DNA of 64,000 nt from Sphingomonas sp. BAUL-RG-20F-R05-02 (lineage in GTDB: Bacteria; Pseudomonadota; Alphaproteobacteria; Sphingomonadales; Sphingomonadaceae), in the NCBI RefSeq assembly GCF_022662305.1, contig NZ_JAKNQH010000005.1:1-64000 (forward strand), in the 5' to 3' direction. The position numbers were made by a program, and so were the translations under genes. The notes beneath the pieces are model-generated. The model searched no databases and was not told the DNA's origin. It saw only the letters and a program-made list of their open reading frames with translations. Below, one piece after another: positions 17,116 to 26,845 of this stretch (position 1 is its first letter; every line of letters starts with the position of its first letter).

Positions 17116-18954
17116 CTACCACCGCGTCGGCACGTCCGGGTAAAGATCGAGCACCGGCCCGAGCGCATCCCGAAGCGGGTCTAGATGGGCGCTATAATGC
17201 TGCCACCGCTCGACGCCGGCGCGGTAGATCGGCTGGCGAACCTGTTCCGCGCTTGGTGTGTAAACCGGGCGTGTGTTTTCGTGAAATGCCAGGCACGCCG
17301 GATCGAACGGCAGGCCCAGAGAGTCGAGCAGGCGCCGTACTTCCGGCTCGAACCGGTCGACCAGCGTTTCGTAAAAGGCGCGGTGGATTCGCCCGGGGGT
17401 CACCGCGTCGAAATGGGCCATGTGACGAACGTAGTCGCTGTAGAACCGGCCGATGTCGGCAAGATCGTAGGAGAAATCGATCCCCCAATTGAAATGCTGC
17501 GCGAAGTTGGCGAACCCGCAGCCAAGCGGGTGGCGGCGAATGTCGACGATCTTCGCGTTGGGCAGGATCAACTGGATCAGCCCGGTGAAGCGCCAGTTGC
17601 TCGGCATCTTGTCGGTGAAGTACGGGCGATCGGTGGTGCGGTGCTTGCGCGTGTTCTCGATATACTGCCGGCCAAGTGCGTGCAGCGTCGCGGGCGGTAG
17701 CTTGGCGATCTCCTCCAGCCACGCTGACGGCGCGACATTCCTGGTCAGGCTGCGCGCGATCGCCTCGATCTCGTATAATTCCTCGGTCCCCTCGACGAGC
17801 GAATGGCTGGCGAGGATCTGCTCGATCAGCGTCGATCCCGAACGCGGCAGGCTGACGATGAAGATCGGGTCGGGGTCCGGCGCACCGGCGCCGTTCCGTG
17901 CCGCGATCAGCGGTTGCGTAAACACACGCTCGACCGTGCTGACCTCGGCCGATACGATCTCGGCGTCGTACGGGGTACGCGCGCGGCGCAGCGCGTTGCC
18001 GGTGCGATACTGCCCGAACGCGGCGTTATAGTCGCGCTGATCGTCATACGCTTTGCCGAGCGCGAAATGGAGGTGGAGCCGCTGTTCGTCGGTGGCGCCG
18101 GGGCGGGTGAGCGCGTCCTCCATTGCGACGATGTCGGCCGCATCGAAGCGCACCGTCTTGAGGTTGGCGAGGCCGAACCACGCGAGGCCATTCGCCTTGT
18201 CGAACGCGATCGCCTTGCGGTACGCGGCGATACTCTCCGCCGTGCGGTTAAGCGTCTTGAGAAGATAGGCGTAGTTGATCCACGCCACCGGGTCACGCGG
18301 GTGCGCGGCGACAAGCTTGCGGAACAGCCGGTCTGCTTCGTCGAGACGGCGGCCGTGGCTGAGCAGGCCGGCCTTGACCGACAGCGCCTTGGCGTGGGTC
18401 GCCGCCCGCGCAAGCACGTGGTCGACAGCGGCGAACGCATCGGCCTCGCGGTTGGAGCGGCTGAACAGCAGCGCCAGCGCCAGCCGCGCCTCGTGATAGC
18501 CGGGCGCCAGCAGCAGCGCGCGCTTGTAAAAGGTTTCGCCCTCAGGGATCGCACCGCACCGCACCGCGATGTCGGCGAGCAACTTGGCCGCATAAGCGTC
18601 TTCCGGGTCGGCGCGCAGGTGCTGGCGTACCAACACTTCCGCCTGTTCGAGCTGCCCGGCGGCGAGCGCATCGTGCACCGCAAGCATCGCCGGAGTGGCG
18701 CTCGACGCCTGCACCGCAGCCTCATCTGCCTCGTCCGCCTCCCGCGTGCGGTTCGCCTTGCGCAGCACGAACGCGAGCAACCGCACCGCCGCCGGCACAT
18801 TGGGCCACGCCTTGACGAGCGCGCGGGCGCTACGCAACGCGGCGATCGAATTTTGCTCGCACGTGCGCAAGGTTGCCTGCGCGGCGCGACGGAACTCGAG
18901 GGGTGGAACGATGTGCGTGTCCGCCACGCGGGAAAACTCCTGTTGCCGTGTCAT
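17116..18954 (-). CDS. TPR-repeat sulfotransferase family protein
   Basis: About 612 residues. ATG 18954 is preferred over 18993 because the latter lies inside the terminator of the preceding gene. Residues 40-330 are tetratricopeptide-like helical repeats. The C-terminal half is a sulfotransferase domain: IFIVSLPRSGSTLIEQ is the PAPS 5'-phosphosulfate loop, and DIRRHPLGCGFANF matches the 3'-phosphate site. Soluble TPR-sulfotransferases of this type recur beside TonB receptors in sphingomonads and caulobacters, but their acceptors are unknown. Here it lies directly downstream of such a receptor. Confidence 0.85.
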   Translation of the reverse strand: MTRQQEFSRVADTHIVPPLEFRRAAQATLRTCEQNSIAALRSARALVKAWPNVPAAVRLLAFVLRKANRTREADEADEAAVQASSATPAMLAVHDALAAGQLEQAEVLVRQHLRADPEDAYAAKLLADIAVRCGAIPEGETFYKRALLLAPGYHEARLALALLFSRSNREADAFAAVDHVLARAATHAKALSVKAGLLSHGRRLDEADRLFRKLVAAHPRDPVAWINYAYLLKTLNRTAESIAAYRKAIAFDKANGLAWFGLANLKTVRFDAADIVAMEDALTRPGATDEQRLHLHFALGKAYDDQRDYNAAFGQYRTGNALRRARTPYDAEIVSAEVSTVERVFTQPLIAARNGAGAPDPDPIFIVSLPRSGSTLIEQILASHSLVEGTEELYEIEAIARSLTRNVAPSAWLEEIAKLPPATLHALGRQYIENTRKHRTTDRPYFTDKMPSNWRFTGLIQLILPNAKIVDIRRHPLGCGFANFAQHFNWGIDFSYDLADIGRFYSDYVRHMAHFDAVTPGRIHRAFYETLVDRFEPEVRRLLDSLGLPFDPACLAFHENTRPVYTPSAEQVRQPIYRAGVERWQHYSAHLDPLRDALGPVLDLYPDVPTRW

Positions 18955-18976
18955 CCTAGCAGGTCGCGCCGAAATG

Positions 18977-19006
18977 AAAAACGGGCAGGGCATAGGCCCC
19001 GCCCGT
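18977..19006 (-). terminator. Terminator after the TonB receptor gene
   Basis: On the minus strand ACGGGCGGGGC and GCCCTGCCCGT form a GC-rich stem with one mismatch around CTAT, followed by TTTTC. It lies about 30 bp beyond the receptor's stop and just ahead of the sulfotransferase start, so the two genes may be separately controlled or only partly read through. Confidence 0.75.
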
Positions 19007-19037
19007 CTTCAGAGACACTATCGATACATGGCTCGGA

Positions 19038-22000
19038 TCAGAACTTCCGAACGATCTCCATGAACAGCGACCGACCGATAAAATCATAGCCGCTGTAGTT
19101 GAAGTAGTTCGCCTGACGATAAATGTTGTCGGTCGAGCTGATCGTTTCCGGCTTGCGATCGGTGAAGTTCTTCATGCCGAAGGTGAACTGGCCGAGCTTC
19201 TGGATATCGACCTGCACCGAGATATCGTGCGTGAAGTACTTCGTAGTGGCAAGCTTGGAGATTGCCTGCACCCCGTTAACGATCGCCGGCGTGACGATGT
19301 CGTTCTTCATCGGCCCGACGTACTTGACGCCGTAGAACACCGTCACGTTGTTCTTCTGGACCTGCAAGCGGGCGTTGCCGACCCACTTCGGGCCACCCAC
19401 GAAACCGGCGAGGCCGAGCGTGCCGACATAATCCTCCGCCGGCTCCTCCGCATAGGGCTGATACTTCTGGTGGATGATGCGCGTCGCGGTGACGTTCAGC
19501 ACGTTGTTGAAGCCGCCGGCGTCGAACTGATAGCGCAGGTTCATATCGACTTCGGAAATCTTTTGCTGCGCGATGTTCAGGTAGATGTTCTGCAGCGTCG
19601 TCAGATTGCCCTGTTTGGTTTCACGCGGGCCGACCAGGGCGCAATAGGGGTTGCCGTTACGGAAATCGGCGGAGTCGAAGCAGCGTGTGAAGATCGTGTC
19701 GCCAAGCTGATCGATTTCGCCGTTGACGGTGGTGTTGAGATAGTCGGCGGTGAACTGGAGCCGGCCATACGGGACCTTGGGATCGAGCACGAAGCCTGCG
19801 CCCCACGAAGTTGATTTCTCCGCCTTCAGGTTCTTGCCGCCGCCGCCGGTGAACACCTCGGGCGAACTGCTCGGGATGTACGCCAGTGCTTTGGTCGCGC
19901 CGATCGCGCCCGTCAGATCGGACAGGCAGTTCTTGTAGCGGTTGCTGTCGGTCGCATAGATCGTGGTGAAATCCCGGCACGGATCGTTCGAGGTCGAGAA
20001 GCCCGACTGGTTGGCGACGAACTGCTCATACAGGTTCGGCGCGCGGAACGACGTGCCGTAATTGCCGCGGATGGTCAGGAACTTGGTCGGCGCCCAGTTG
20101 CCGCTGGCATGGTACGTCGTGCTGTTTCCGTAATTCTGGCTATGCGTATAACGTGCCGAACCGCTGACATCGAGCCGGTGCGCGAACGGCAGGTCCTTCA
20201 GTAGCGGCAGCTTAACCTCGCCGAACGCCTCGTACACGTCCGAAGTGCCCTTGGTGCGGCCCGACGACGAATAGTTATAGAGGTTGCCGCTCTGCGAGGC
20301 TTCCGATGGAACATCGTCGATCGAGTCGGAACGCCATTCGCCACCCACCGCGAAGCCAACCGGACCGCCCGGCAGGTTGAACAGCGAGCCATCAAAGACG
20401 ATCTGCGCGATCTGTTCGGTGAAGGTCGTGCGATTGACCTGATCGCTATAGAGATAGTTGAGGAGGCCGGACGGCAGATTGCCGGCCAGCGCAGACGGGT
20501 TGAGGAAGTCCGCCGCGACGCAGGTGCCGCCATTATACGCGCCGTTGGTCAGGTTGCTGGCGCACGTGTAATTGCCGCCCGCGCCAGCCTGACCGGCAAG
20601 CGCGGTGGTGACATATTGCGCAGGCGTGCCGTTCGGCGCGAGCACCGGCAGCAGCGACGCCGTGATGCGGCGCGTGTCGATGTTCTGCGTGATGCTCGTG
20701 CCTTCGGTACGGCTGTACTGATAGTTTGCGTCGTACCGGATATCGCCGATGCCGACGTTGCCGCGCAGGCCGATGTTGCCGCGGTAGTAATTGACCGTCT
20801 GGCGCGCCCGCACGGTACGTGGCACGATGAACACGCGCGCCGCGCTGTTACCGGCCGCCGCCAGTGAGTTGGGGAAGAACGGGCTGGAGCTCGGATAATT
20901 CGGGTAAGCGCCGCCGTAGATTTCGAAGCCGAGCTGGTTCGGATCGATGCTGATCTGGGTGGTGCCGACCTGGCTCGATTCGCGGCGGGTGAACAGACCT
21001 TCGCCGTAGATTTCCGCGTCTCCGAGGATGCCGAGTTCGTACGACCCGTTCAGATAGCCCGTGTAGGTACGGATCGGCGAGTAGAACTCCTCATCGAGTT
21101 GGCGTTCGCTGGCGGATGCGCGTGCATTGGTGTTGTTGACGTTGGCGATCGTGTTGATGTTGCCGTTGACATACCCGTAGCGGTTGGGTGTGACTACGAG
21201 ATTGCCGTTCGCGTCCTGAGAGTAGGCGAAGCCGAGAATATAATTTTGCGCGGTGCCGATGGCGCCGTTGGCGAACGGGAAGCAGCGCAGGCCCACGCCG
21301 TTGGGGTTGAGCTGGCCGATCGGCTGGCCCGTGGTCGGGCTGGTAAGCAGGTCGGTCGGGCAGCTCATGTCCTTGCGATTGCCGAGCGCGATGCCGGTCT
21401 GATCGCGATACTCGAACGATGCGAGGATGTGCCCGCGATCGAACGTTTTGCCTGCCGTCACCGACAGGCGATAGTTGCTGCCAGCACCGCTGCTGTCGAG
21501 GGGCACGTTACCGTATGCGTCCAGCGTGACGCCGTTGATCTTGCTGTCGGTGATGAGGTTGATGACGCCGCCGACCGCGTCCGACCCGTAGACCGATGAC
21601 GCGCCGTTCTTCAGCACTTCGACATGGTCGAGCACCGCGTTCGGCAGTACGTTGAGATCAGCCGCGACAAGCTGCGGGCCGACGCCGGCCGGTGACAGGC
21701 GACGCCCGTTGAGCAGCACCAGCGTGCGCTGGGCACCCAGGCCGAGCAGGCCGACGGTGTTTGCGCCGGCGCCACCTTGAGAAACGTAGCCGAGGAAGGT
21801 GTTGTTGATCTGCGCGGTGCCCGAGGTAACGCCCGAATCCTGCAGCACTTCGGCGATGTTGCGCGAGCCCGCCAGGCTGGTCTCGGCCTTGGTGATGAAC
21901 GTGACGGGCGAGTCTGTCGTGAACGGGCCACGTATGCGCGAGCCGGTGACGACGACGTCGTCCCCTGCGGCCGCTTCCGGCGCGGGCGTGGCGCTGGCGG

Positions 22001-22181
22001 GCAGCGGCGTCGTCGGGCAGGGCGCGTCGGTGGTCGCTGCCGAACCGTCCGCGCAACGCTGATCGGGCGTGCCGCCGGCGTTCTGCGCGTGCGCGGCGAT
22101 CGGCATGCCCGCGCCGATCAGCGCAAGCGCCGAGACGGCGACAGACAAATGGATTTTGGCAAGCCTGGACGGCTGTTGCAT
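19038..22181 (-). CDS. TonB-dependent outer-membrane receptor
   Basis: About 1047 residues from ATG 22181, with a signal peptide ending in AAHAQ. A Pro/Ala-rich linker leads to the TonB box-like DDVVVTGSRI, then the plug domain (NIAEVLQDSG, LVLLNGRRL, VEVLKNGASSVYGSDAVGG). The rest is a large beta-barrel with aromatic-rich strands, ending in SLFMEIVRKF with a terminal phenylalanine as usual. Cysteine pairs occur in extracellular-type loops. It should import an unidentified ligand using the proton motive force via TonB. Size and style fit the oligosaccharide or peptide-type receptors abundant in sphingomonads. Confidence 0.95.
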   Translation of the reverse strand: MQQPSRLAKIHLSVAVSALALIGAGMPIAAHAQNAGGTPDQRCADGSAATTDAPCPTTPLPASATPAPEAAAGDDVVVTGSRIRGPFTTDSPVTFITKAETSLAGSRNIAEVLQDSGVTSGTAQINNTFLGYVSQGGAGANTVGLLGLGAQRTLVLLNGRRLSPAGVGPQLVAADLNVLPNAVLDHVEVLKNGASSVYGSDAVGGVINLITDSKINGVTLDAYGNVPLDSSGAGSNYRLSVTAGKTFDRGHILASFEYRDQTGIALGNRKDMSCPTDLLTSPTTGQPIGQLNPNGVGLRCFPFANGAIGTAQNYILGFAYSQDANGNLVVTPNRYGYVNGNINTIANVNNTNARASASERQLDEEFYSPIRTYTGYLNGSYELGILGDAEIYGEGLFTRRESSQVGTTQISIDPNQLGFEIYGGAYPNYPSSSPFFPNSLAAAGNSAARVFIVPRTVRARQTVNYYRGNIGLRGNVGIGDIRYDANYQYSRTEGTSITQNIDTRRITASLLPVLAPNGTPAQYVTTALAGQAGAGGNYTCASNLTNGAYNGGTCVAADFLNPSALAGNLPSGLLNYLYSDQVNRTTFTEQIAQIVFDGSLFNLPGGPVGFAVGGEWRSDSIDDVPSEASQSGNLYNYSSSGRTKGTSDVYEAFGEVKLPLLKDLPFAHRLDVSGSARYTHSQNYGNSTTYHASGNWAPTKFLTIRGNYGTSFRAPNLYEQFVANQSGFSTSNDPCRDFTTIYATDSNRYKNCLSDLTGAIGATKALAYIPSSSPEVFTGGGGKNLKAEKSTSWGAGFVLDPKVPYGRLQFTADYLNTTVNGEIDQLGDTIFTRCFDSADFRNGNPYCALVGPRETKQGNLTTLQNIYLNIAQQKISEVDMNLRYQFDAGGFNNVLNVTATRIIHQKYQPYAEEPAEDYVGTLGLAGFVGGPKWVGNARLQVQKNNVTVFYGVKYVGPMKNDIVTPAIVNGVQAISKLATTKYFTHDISVQVDIQKLGQFTFGMKNFTDRKPETISSTDNIYRQANYFNYSGYDFIGRSLFMEIVRKF

Positions 22182-22330
22182 GATGAACCCCCTGATAAGC
22201 GCAGCCAAGATGACGAATTGGCTACCTTTTTGTGATGGTTATTGGTCGCCTGTTCAGACGATTGTCACAAGATGCTTACGAGGCGGCGGGAAGCTTTTGC
22301 TGGCTTGTGTTGCAAAAGAAACACAAGCCT

Positions 22331-22348
22331 GTGTTACTATGGTAACAC
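22331..22348. promoter_or_regulatory. Palindromic candidate operator upstream of the TonB receptor
   Basis: GTGTTAC (22331-22337) and GTAACAC (22342-22348) are perfect reverse complements around TATG, and the flanks CCT and AGG extend the symmetry with a small offset. It lies 150 bp upstream of the receptor start. The format fits a dimeric regulator site (LacI or GntR type). A second TGTGTT...AACACA arrangement is found at 22306-22326. No regulator gene is adjacent. Confidence 0.45.
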
Positions 22349-22500
22349 GCAGGTTGGCCAAGGGTGTATGTTGCGGGGCGTGGCTAAGTCGCACGGAACG
22401 CAAGGTTTCCAAACCGTGACGTCGTTCGTACTAGGATCTCAGGCGTAGGTTCCACCCGAGGCCGTCGTCGCCGGCATTCACGAGAAGTTCAGGCTCTGCG

Positions 22501-22519
22501 CGCTCCCGCTGCGGGAGCG
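22501..22519. terminator. Compact GC hairpin downstream of the thiolase gene
   Basis: CGCTCCCGC and GCGGGAGCG are perfect reverse complements separated by one base, 61 bp beyond the thiolase stop. There is no T-run, so it may be a processing or attenuation hairpin and not a full terminator. Confidence 0.35.
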
Positions 22520-22579
22520 GTTGATAGCAGCAAGCCGCTGCAGTGTAGCGGGCGACACGAAGCCGCCCGCCGTACCGGT

Positions 22580-23752
22580 TCAGCGTTCGACGCAGATCGC
22601 GATACCCATGCCCCCACCGATGCAGAGCGTGGCAAGGCCCTTCTTCGCGTCGCGCTTCTGCATTTCATACAGCAGCGTCGTCAGCACGCGCGCGCCGCTC
22701 GCGCCGATCGGGTGACCGATCGCGATCGCGCCGCCGTTGACGTTGACCTTGTCCGCATCCCAGCCGAGTTCCTTGCCGACCGACAGCGCCTGCGCGGCGA
22801 ACGCCTCGTTCGCCTCGATCAGGTCGAGATCGGCGAGCGTCCAACCGGCCTTTTCCAGCGCGCGGCGCGTGGCAGGGACCGGTCCGATGCCCATGACCGA
22901 AGGGTCCACGCCGGCCGACGCCCAGCTGGCGACACGGGCGAGGATCGGACTGCCGCGCTTCTCCGCTTCCTCACGGCTCATCAGCACGAGCGCGGCCGCG
23001 CCGTCATTGAGGCCGGAAGCGTTGGCGGCGGTGACGGTCCCGTCCTTCTTGAAGGCCGGGCGCAGACCCGCGACGGAATCGATGGTCGCGCCGGCGCGGA
23101 TGTACTCGTCATCCGCAACCACCGTGTCACCCTTGCGGCCCTTGATCGTGACGGGGGCGATCTCGTCCTTGAAGCGGCCGCTTGATCGTGCTGCCTCGGC
23201 GAGGTTCTGCGAGCGCACCGCGAACGTGTCCTGCTCCGCGCGCGTGACCTGATATTGCTCGGCAAGGTTCTCCGCGGTGATGCCCATGTGATACTGGTTG
23301 AAGGCGTCGGTCAGGCCGTCCTTCACCATCGTGTCGACGAGCGCTAGGTCGCCCATCTTCTGACCCGCGCGCAGCGTCTGCGCGTGCGCGGACATCGACA
23401 TGCTCTCCTGACCACCGGCGACGACGATGGTGGCGTCGCCGGTCGCGATCGCCTGCGCCGCGAGCGCCACCGCGCGCAGGCCCGAGCCGCACACCTGATT
23501 GACGCCCCAAGCCGGTACTTCCTTCGGCACGCCCGCCGCCATTGACGCCTGCCGAGCGGGATTCTGGCCCTGAGCTGCGGTCAGCACCTGGCCGAGGATC
23601 ACCTCCGACACCTCCTCGCCGGCCACCCCCGCCTGTTCGAGTGCGGCGACGATCGCCTGCCGACCGAGCTCGTGTGCAGGCACGGCGGCAAACGCGCCAA
23701 GGAAGCTGCCGACGGGCGTACGCTTGGCGGCGGTGATGACGATATCGGTCAT
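22580..23752 (-). CDS. phaA: Acetyl-CoA acetyltransferase (thiolase)
   Basis: This 390-residue thiolase condenses two acetyl-CoA to acetoacetyl-CoA, the first step of polyhydroxybutyrate synthesis, or runs the reverse reaction in degradation. Cys88 in [11 protein letters not shown] is the acyl-carrying nucleophile. [12 protein letters not shown] and the C-terminal CIGGGMGIA hold the catalytic His and second Cys. Length and start (ATG 23752) match the family. Only 34 bp separate it from the upstream PHA-synthase-like gene on the same strand, and phaR lies beyond, which supports the phaA reading over a purely catabolic thiolase. Confidence 0.9.
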   Translation of the reverse strand: MTDIVITAAKRTPVGSFLGAFAAVPAHELGRQAIVAALEQAGVAGEEVSEVILGQVLTAAQGQNPARQASMAAGVPKEVPAWGVNQVCGSGLRAVALAAQAIATGDATIVVAGGQESMSMSAHAQTLRAGQKMGDLALVDTMVKDGLTDAFNQYHMGITAENLAEQYQVTRAEQDTFAVRSQNLAEAARSSGRFKDEIAPVTIKGRKGDTVVADDEYIRAGATIDSVAGLRPAFKKDGTVTAANASGLNDGAAALVLMSREEAEKRGSPILARVASWASAGVDPSVMGIGPVPATRRALEKAGWTLADLDLIEANEAFAAQALSVGKELGWDADKVNVNGGAIAIGHPIGASGARVLTTLLYEMQKRDAKKGLATLCIGGGMGIAICVER

Positions 23753-23786
23753 TGGGCTCTCCGGTCGATGAAACACGCTTGTTGGG

Positions 23787-24875
23787 TCATTTAGGGCGGG
23801 GCAGGGTGCTTAGCCAGTCTGCAAGCGGCTCCCACAGTTCGGCGTGACGGCGACTGCCGACGATCATACCGACATGACCCGCCGCAACGTCGTGGCGGTC
23901 GGCCAGATCGGCGGCGCTGGCGGCGGGGACGATGCGGTCGTGCCGAGACACGAAATCGATCGCGGGGCAGGTCAGCCGCGCCGGATCGGCGGTCACACCC
24001 GCGATCTGCCATGCTCCGCTGCCCGGCAGGTCGGCGGCGATGAACTCTTCCATCAGCTGGCGCCCGGCCCCGTAGGGAAGCGGAGCGCCGCCGTTTGCCC
24101 AGTCCTCCAGCGCAATGAAGGCCATTTGTTTGGCGCTCCTCGGCTCGATCCGGGCGAACGCCTCGTATTTCGCCACCGTTTTACCCGGATCGAGCCGCCA
24201 GAAGCCGCTCTGCAAGACCTCAATCGGGACCAGCCCCATCGCTTCGCAGGCGGGCTTGGCCGCGTTCCACAAGGCTGCGATCTCGCCACGCGCCCGGCCG
24301 AAACCGGCGAAATGCCACGGCGTCGCAATCAGCGCCAAGCCCGCCACCGGCACCGCGCAAGCGGCTGCAAGCGCGAGCGTGCCGCCGAGGCAATAGCCAG
24401 CCAGCACCGGCGGCTCGCCAAAATGTTCGGTGATCCTGGCGATGAGCGGTAGCAGCAACATCTCGACATGCCGCGTCAGGTCCATGCTGCGCTCATGCTG
24501 CGCCGGGGTGCCCCAGTCGACCAGCAACGGCCGCACACCCCGCGCCGCCAGCCACCCGAGCAGCGACGCCTCCGCCGACAGATCCAGGATATGCGCCGGG
24601 TTGATGAGCGACGGCACGAAGATCACCGGCCGGCCGCTTGCGCCTTTCGCTCCGTAGTCCCGGACCCGCACGCGCCCTTTTCGAAACCGGGCGGGCTTTG
24701 GCCGACGCACGCGGCCGCGCGGCGCATCTTGAAACGCGCGTAGTCCCGCAAGTGCTGCGGCGCGACGATCTGGTGATTCCGCAGTCTCGCTTTGCAGCAT
24801 TTCCAGGAACAGCGGCAGCGGGCGCGGACCGTGTTGCGATGCGGCATCGAAAGATGTTAGACGCAGATCAACCAC
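23787..24875 (-). CDS. PHA synthase-like alpha/beta hydrolase
   Basis: A 362-residue protein. GYCLGG at 160-165 matches the G-x-C-x-G nucleophile box of polyhydroxyalkanoate synthases, with Cys162. SRHDRIVP and GHVGMI near the end carry the Asp and His of the triad. [14 protein letters not shown] and LVDWGTP are also PhaC-like. The size fits the class III/PhaC-like group, shorter than class I synthases (about 580). It would polymerise hydroxyacyl-CoA or act on related thioesters. It is divergent from phaR with only 23 bp between starts if GTG 24875 is used; a later start is possible. Confidence 0.8.
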   Translation of the reverse strand: MVDLRLTSFDAASQHGPRPLPLFLEMLQSETAESPDRRAAALAGLRAFQDAPRGRVRRPKPARFRKGRVRVRDYGAKGASGRPVIFVPSLINPAHILDLSAEASLLGWLAARGVRPLLVDWGTPAQHERSMDLTRHVEMLLLPLIARITEHFGEPPVLAGYCLGGTLALAAACAVPVAGLALIATPWHFAGFGRARGEIAALWNAAKPACEAMGLVPIEVLQSGFWRLDPGKTVAKYEAFARIEPRSAKQMAFIALEDWANGGAPLPYGAGRQLMEEFIAADLPGSGAWQIAGVTADPARLTCPAIDFVSRHDRIVPAASAADLADRHDVAAGHVGMIVGSRRHAELWEPLADWLSTLPRPK

Positions 24876-24898
24876 TTCGGGGCTCGGAGCCTTTCGCC

Positions 24899-25477
24899 AT
24901 GAAAAAACACACTGCGGGCGACGGCCCGGCGATTATCAAGAAGTACGCTAACCGCCGGCTTTATAATACCGAAACTTCGTCTTACATCACGCTCGAACAC
25001 CTTGCCGCGATGACGCGCGAGGGCCGTGACTTCAAGGTCGTCGATGCCAAGAGTGATGAGGACATCACGCATAATATCCTCACGCAGATCATTATGGAGG
25101 AGGAGGCGCGGGGCGAGACGATGCTTCCCGTCAACTTCCTGCGCCAGTTGATCTCGATGTACGGCGATTCGATGCAGGCGATGGTGCCGGGGTATCTGGA
25201 GGCGTCGATGGACAGCTTTCGGCGCAACCAGCTGCAGTTCAAGTCGGCGGTGGAGGGCGCTTTCGCCAACTCGCCATTCGCCGAACTCGCCAAGCAGAAC
25301 ATGGCCATGTTCGAGGCGGCAACCTCGGCGTTCAAGCCGGGTGCGGTTGCGCCGGGCACGGCTGCGACGCCGGCCAAATCGGACACGCCGACGGCGATGA
25401 GCAAGGACGACGAGATCGCCGCGTTGAAGGCAGAGCTCGGCAAATTGGTCGAAAAGATCGACAAGCTCGGCGACTAG
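24899..25477 (+). CDS. phaR: Polyhydroxyalkanoate synthesis repressor PhaR
   Basis: A 192-residue regulator. The N-terminus (IIKKYANRRLYNTETSSYIT) is the conserved PhaR DNA-binding domain. LTQIIMEEEARGETMLPVNF and the following helices form the PHB-accumulation domain. An Ala/Pro linker leads to a short C-terminal coiled coil (EIAALKAELGKLVEKID). In other bacteria PhaR represses phasin genes and senses nascent PHA by binding granules. It is divergent from the synthase-like gene and probably controls it through the tiny shared intergenic region. Confidence 0.95.
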   Translation: MKKHTAGDGPAIIKKYANRRLYNTETSSYITLEHLAAMTREGRDFKVVDAKSDEDITHNILTQIIMEEEARGETMLPVNFLRQLISMYGDSMQAMVPGYLEASMDSFRRNQLQFKSAVEGAFANSPFAELAKQNMAMFEAATSAFKPGAVAPGTAATPAKSDTPTAMSKDDEIAALKAELGKLVEKIDKLGD

Positions 25478-25495
25478 GCCGCTCGTAGGGTTACC

Positions 25496-26641
25496 TCAGT
25501 AGAAGTGGTTCAGCGTGATCGACCGCGTTACACCGGCGCAGTTGGTCAGGTGCACCGTGCGGCCGGGCGTGCCGACGGGCCATCGTGCGCGGTCGCTGCT
25601 CGCATAGGAGGGGGTGATCGCCACGCCGTCGACTGCACAGATCGCGTCGCCAGCGGCCCAACCGGCACGCGCGGCAGGGCTGCCGCGCATGACGTGCAAC
25701 ACGTCGAGCCGGCCCGGACGAGTAGCCAGTAACAGCCCACTCGTCGATCGCAGCGGTATGCGGTCAGCGTCGTGTCCGGCAGCGAGGACCATGCGCTCGG
25801 CGGTTGGATCGAGCAGCACGTGATAATGCTGTAACAGCCCGGACCCGATCCGGCCCGCCATCCCGGTGGCATCGGTAAAGCCGTTTGGAGGCTCGATACG
25901 CAGCTCGATGTTCCGAATAGCGAGCGTCCCGCTGTGTATCTCCGGCAGGATCGCAAGCTCGGCCACCATCGGCCCGCCAAGCGCATGGTCGAGCGTGGTC
26001 GTCACAGCGGCGGGGAGCGGCGGCAACGCATCCACAGCGCGGTGTGACAGGCTAAGCGATGTCCCATCGCCTGTGTCTATGGCGATGCGTCCGACCGGCA
26101 CGCCCGCGATCGTAATGTCAGTTGTGTAGAACGGCCATGTCGTGCCGAGACGCAGTGGGGCAATGGAGCCGCGAAACGGTAGCTGGCCGGAGTGTAGTAG
26201 GCGAAAGCGGTGTGCCTCGTAATCGATGTCGAGTGCATACGGGGCAGTCATGTCGGTCCCGACAAGCAGGTCCACCGACACGCCGCCGGTCGCCGTGGTA
26301 GGAAGATCTATAACGGCCAAACGGCTGCCGCTTCGTCTGAATGCGCCAAAGGTCAGCGTGTACGGCTGTGTCCAGGCGCTTGCGATCGGTCCGCTGATGG
26401 TCAATGCGCTCGGGCCCACGCGCCGTTGCAGCTTGGCCGCATCCGCGAAGCGGCGCGACAGGGTCGTGGTCGTCACACCGGTATCGAGAATGGCGACCGC
26501 AGGTCGGCCATTGACCTGTGCCGTGAAGCGGATCTGGTTGGCGGCGGTAAGCGTGAACGACACCCATTGCACCTCGGCGTCGGCTGCCAAGGTAATCGAC
26601 GGCGCTGCTGCCAGAGACAGAAATCCTGCGATCAGCATCAT
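25496..26641 (-). CDS. Periplasmic retropepsin-like aspartic protease with PDZ domain
   Basis: This 381-residue protein has a signal peptide ending in LAADA. It has two aspartyl-protease half-domains with the motifs ILDTGVTTTTLS (Asp53) and IAIDTGDGTSLSLS (Asp189), which would form a single active site, as in bacterial proteins with tandem retropepsin folds. The C-terminal 90 residues are a PDZ domain (RGSPAARAGWAAGDAICAVDG). It probably processes or binds periplasmic proteins. It converges with phaR, 18 bp apart. Confidence 0.85.
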   Translation of the reverse strand: MMLIAGFLSLAAAPSITLAADAEVQWVSFTLTAANQIRFTAQVNGRPAVAILDTGVTTTTLSRRFADAAKLQRRVGPSALTISGPIASAWTQPYTLTFGAFRRSGSRLAVIDLPTTATGGVSVDLLVGTDMTAPYALDIDYEAHRFRLLHSGQLPFRGSIAPLRLGTTWPFYTTDITIAGVPVGRIAIDTGDGTSLSLSHRAVDALPPLPAAVTTTLDHALGGPMVAELAILPEIHSGTLAIRNIELRIEPPNGFTDATGMAGRIGSGLLQHYHVLLDPTAERMVLAAGHDADRIPLRSTSGLLLATRPGRLDVLHVMRGSPAARAGWAAGDAICAVDGVAITPSYASSDRARWPVGTPGRTVHLTNCAGVTRSITLNHFY

Positions 26642-26810
26642 GCCGCCACCGTAACAAGTTTCTGGGGCGGCGAACAGTTTTGGTGCGCAAACGTGCCCGC
26701 TTTTTTGCAGTGCGAGACGTTGGCGGGGAGGGGTACGTGCGTGGATTTGTCATCGAACTGTAAGATTTACCACCATTTTCTTCGCTTCGTCGCAGGGACG
26801 TTTTTTAGTC

Positions 26811-26839
26811 TTGAAGGCCCCATACCCCCTGCCTATATT
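26811..26839 (+). promoter_or_regulatory. Promoter of the candidate small RNA
   Basis: TTGAAG (26811-26816) and TATATT (26834-26839) are separated by exactly 17 bp, a near-consensus sigma-70-type pair. It points at the RNA ending in the terminator at 26950, with a start predicted near 26846. This is one of the strongest promoter matches in the window. Confidence 0.75.
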
Positions 26840-26845
26840 GCGGTT

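Noticed and set aside
16169-17143. 324-codon frame overlapping alr in another frame
   Set aside because: Arginine-rich frame-shifted shadow of alanine racemase.
17803-19089. 428-codon plus-strand frame opposite the TPR-sulfotransferase
   Set aside because: It mirrors a GC-rich real gene on the minus strand, is dominated by Arg, Gly, Ala and Val, and has no recognisable domain.
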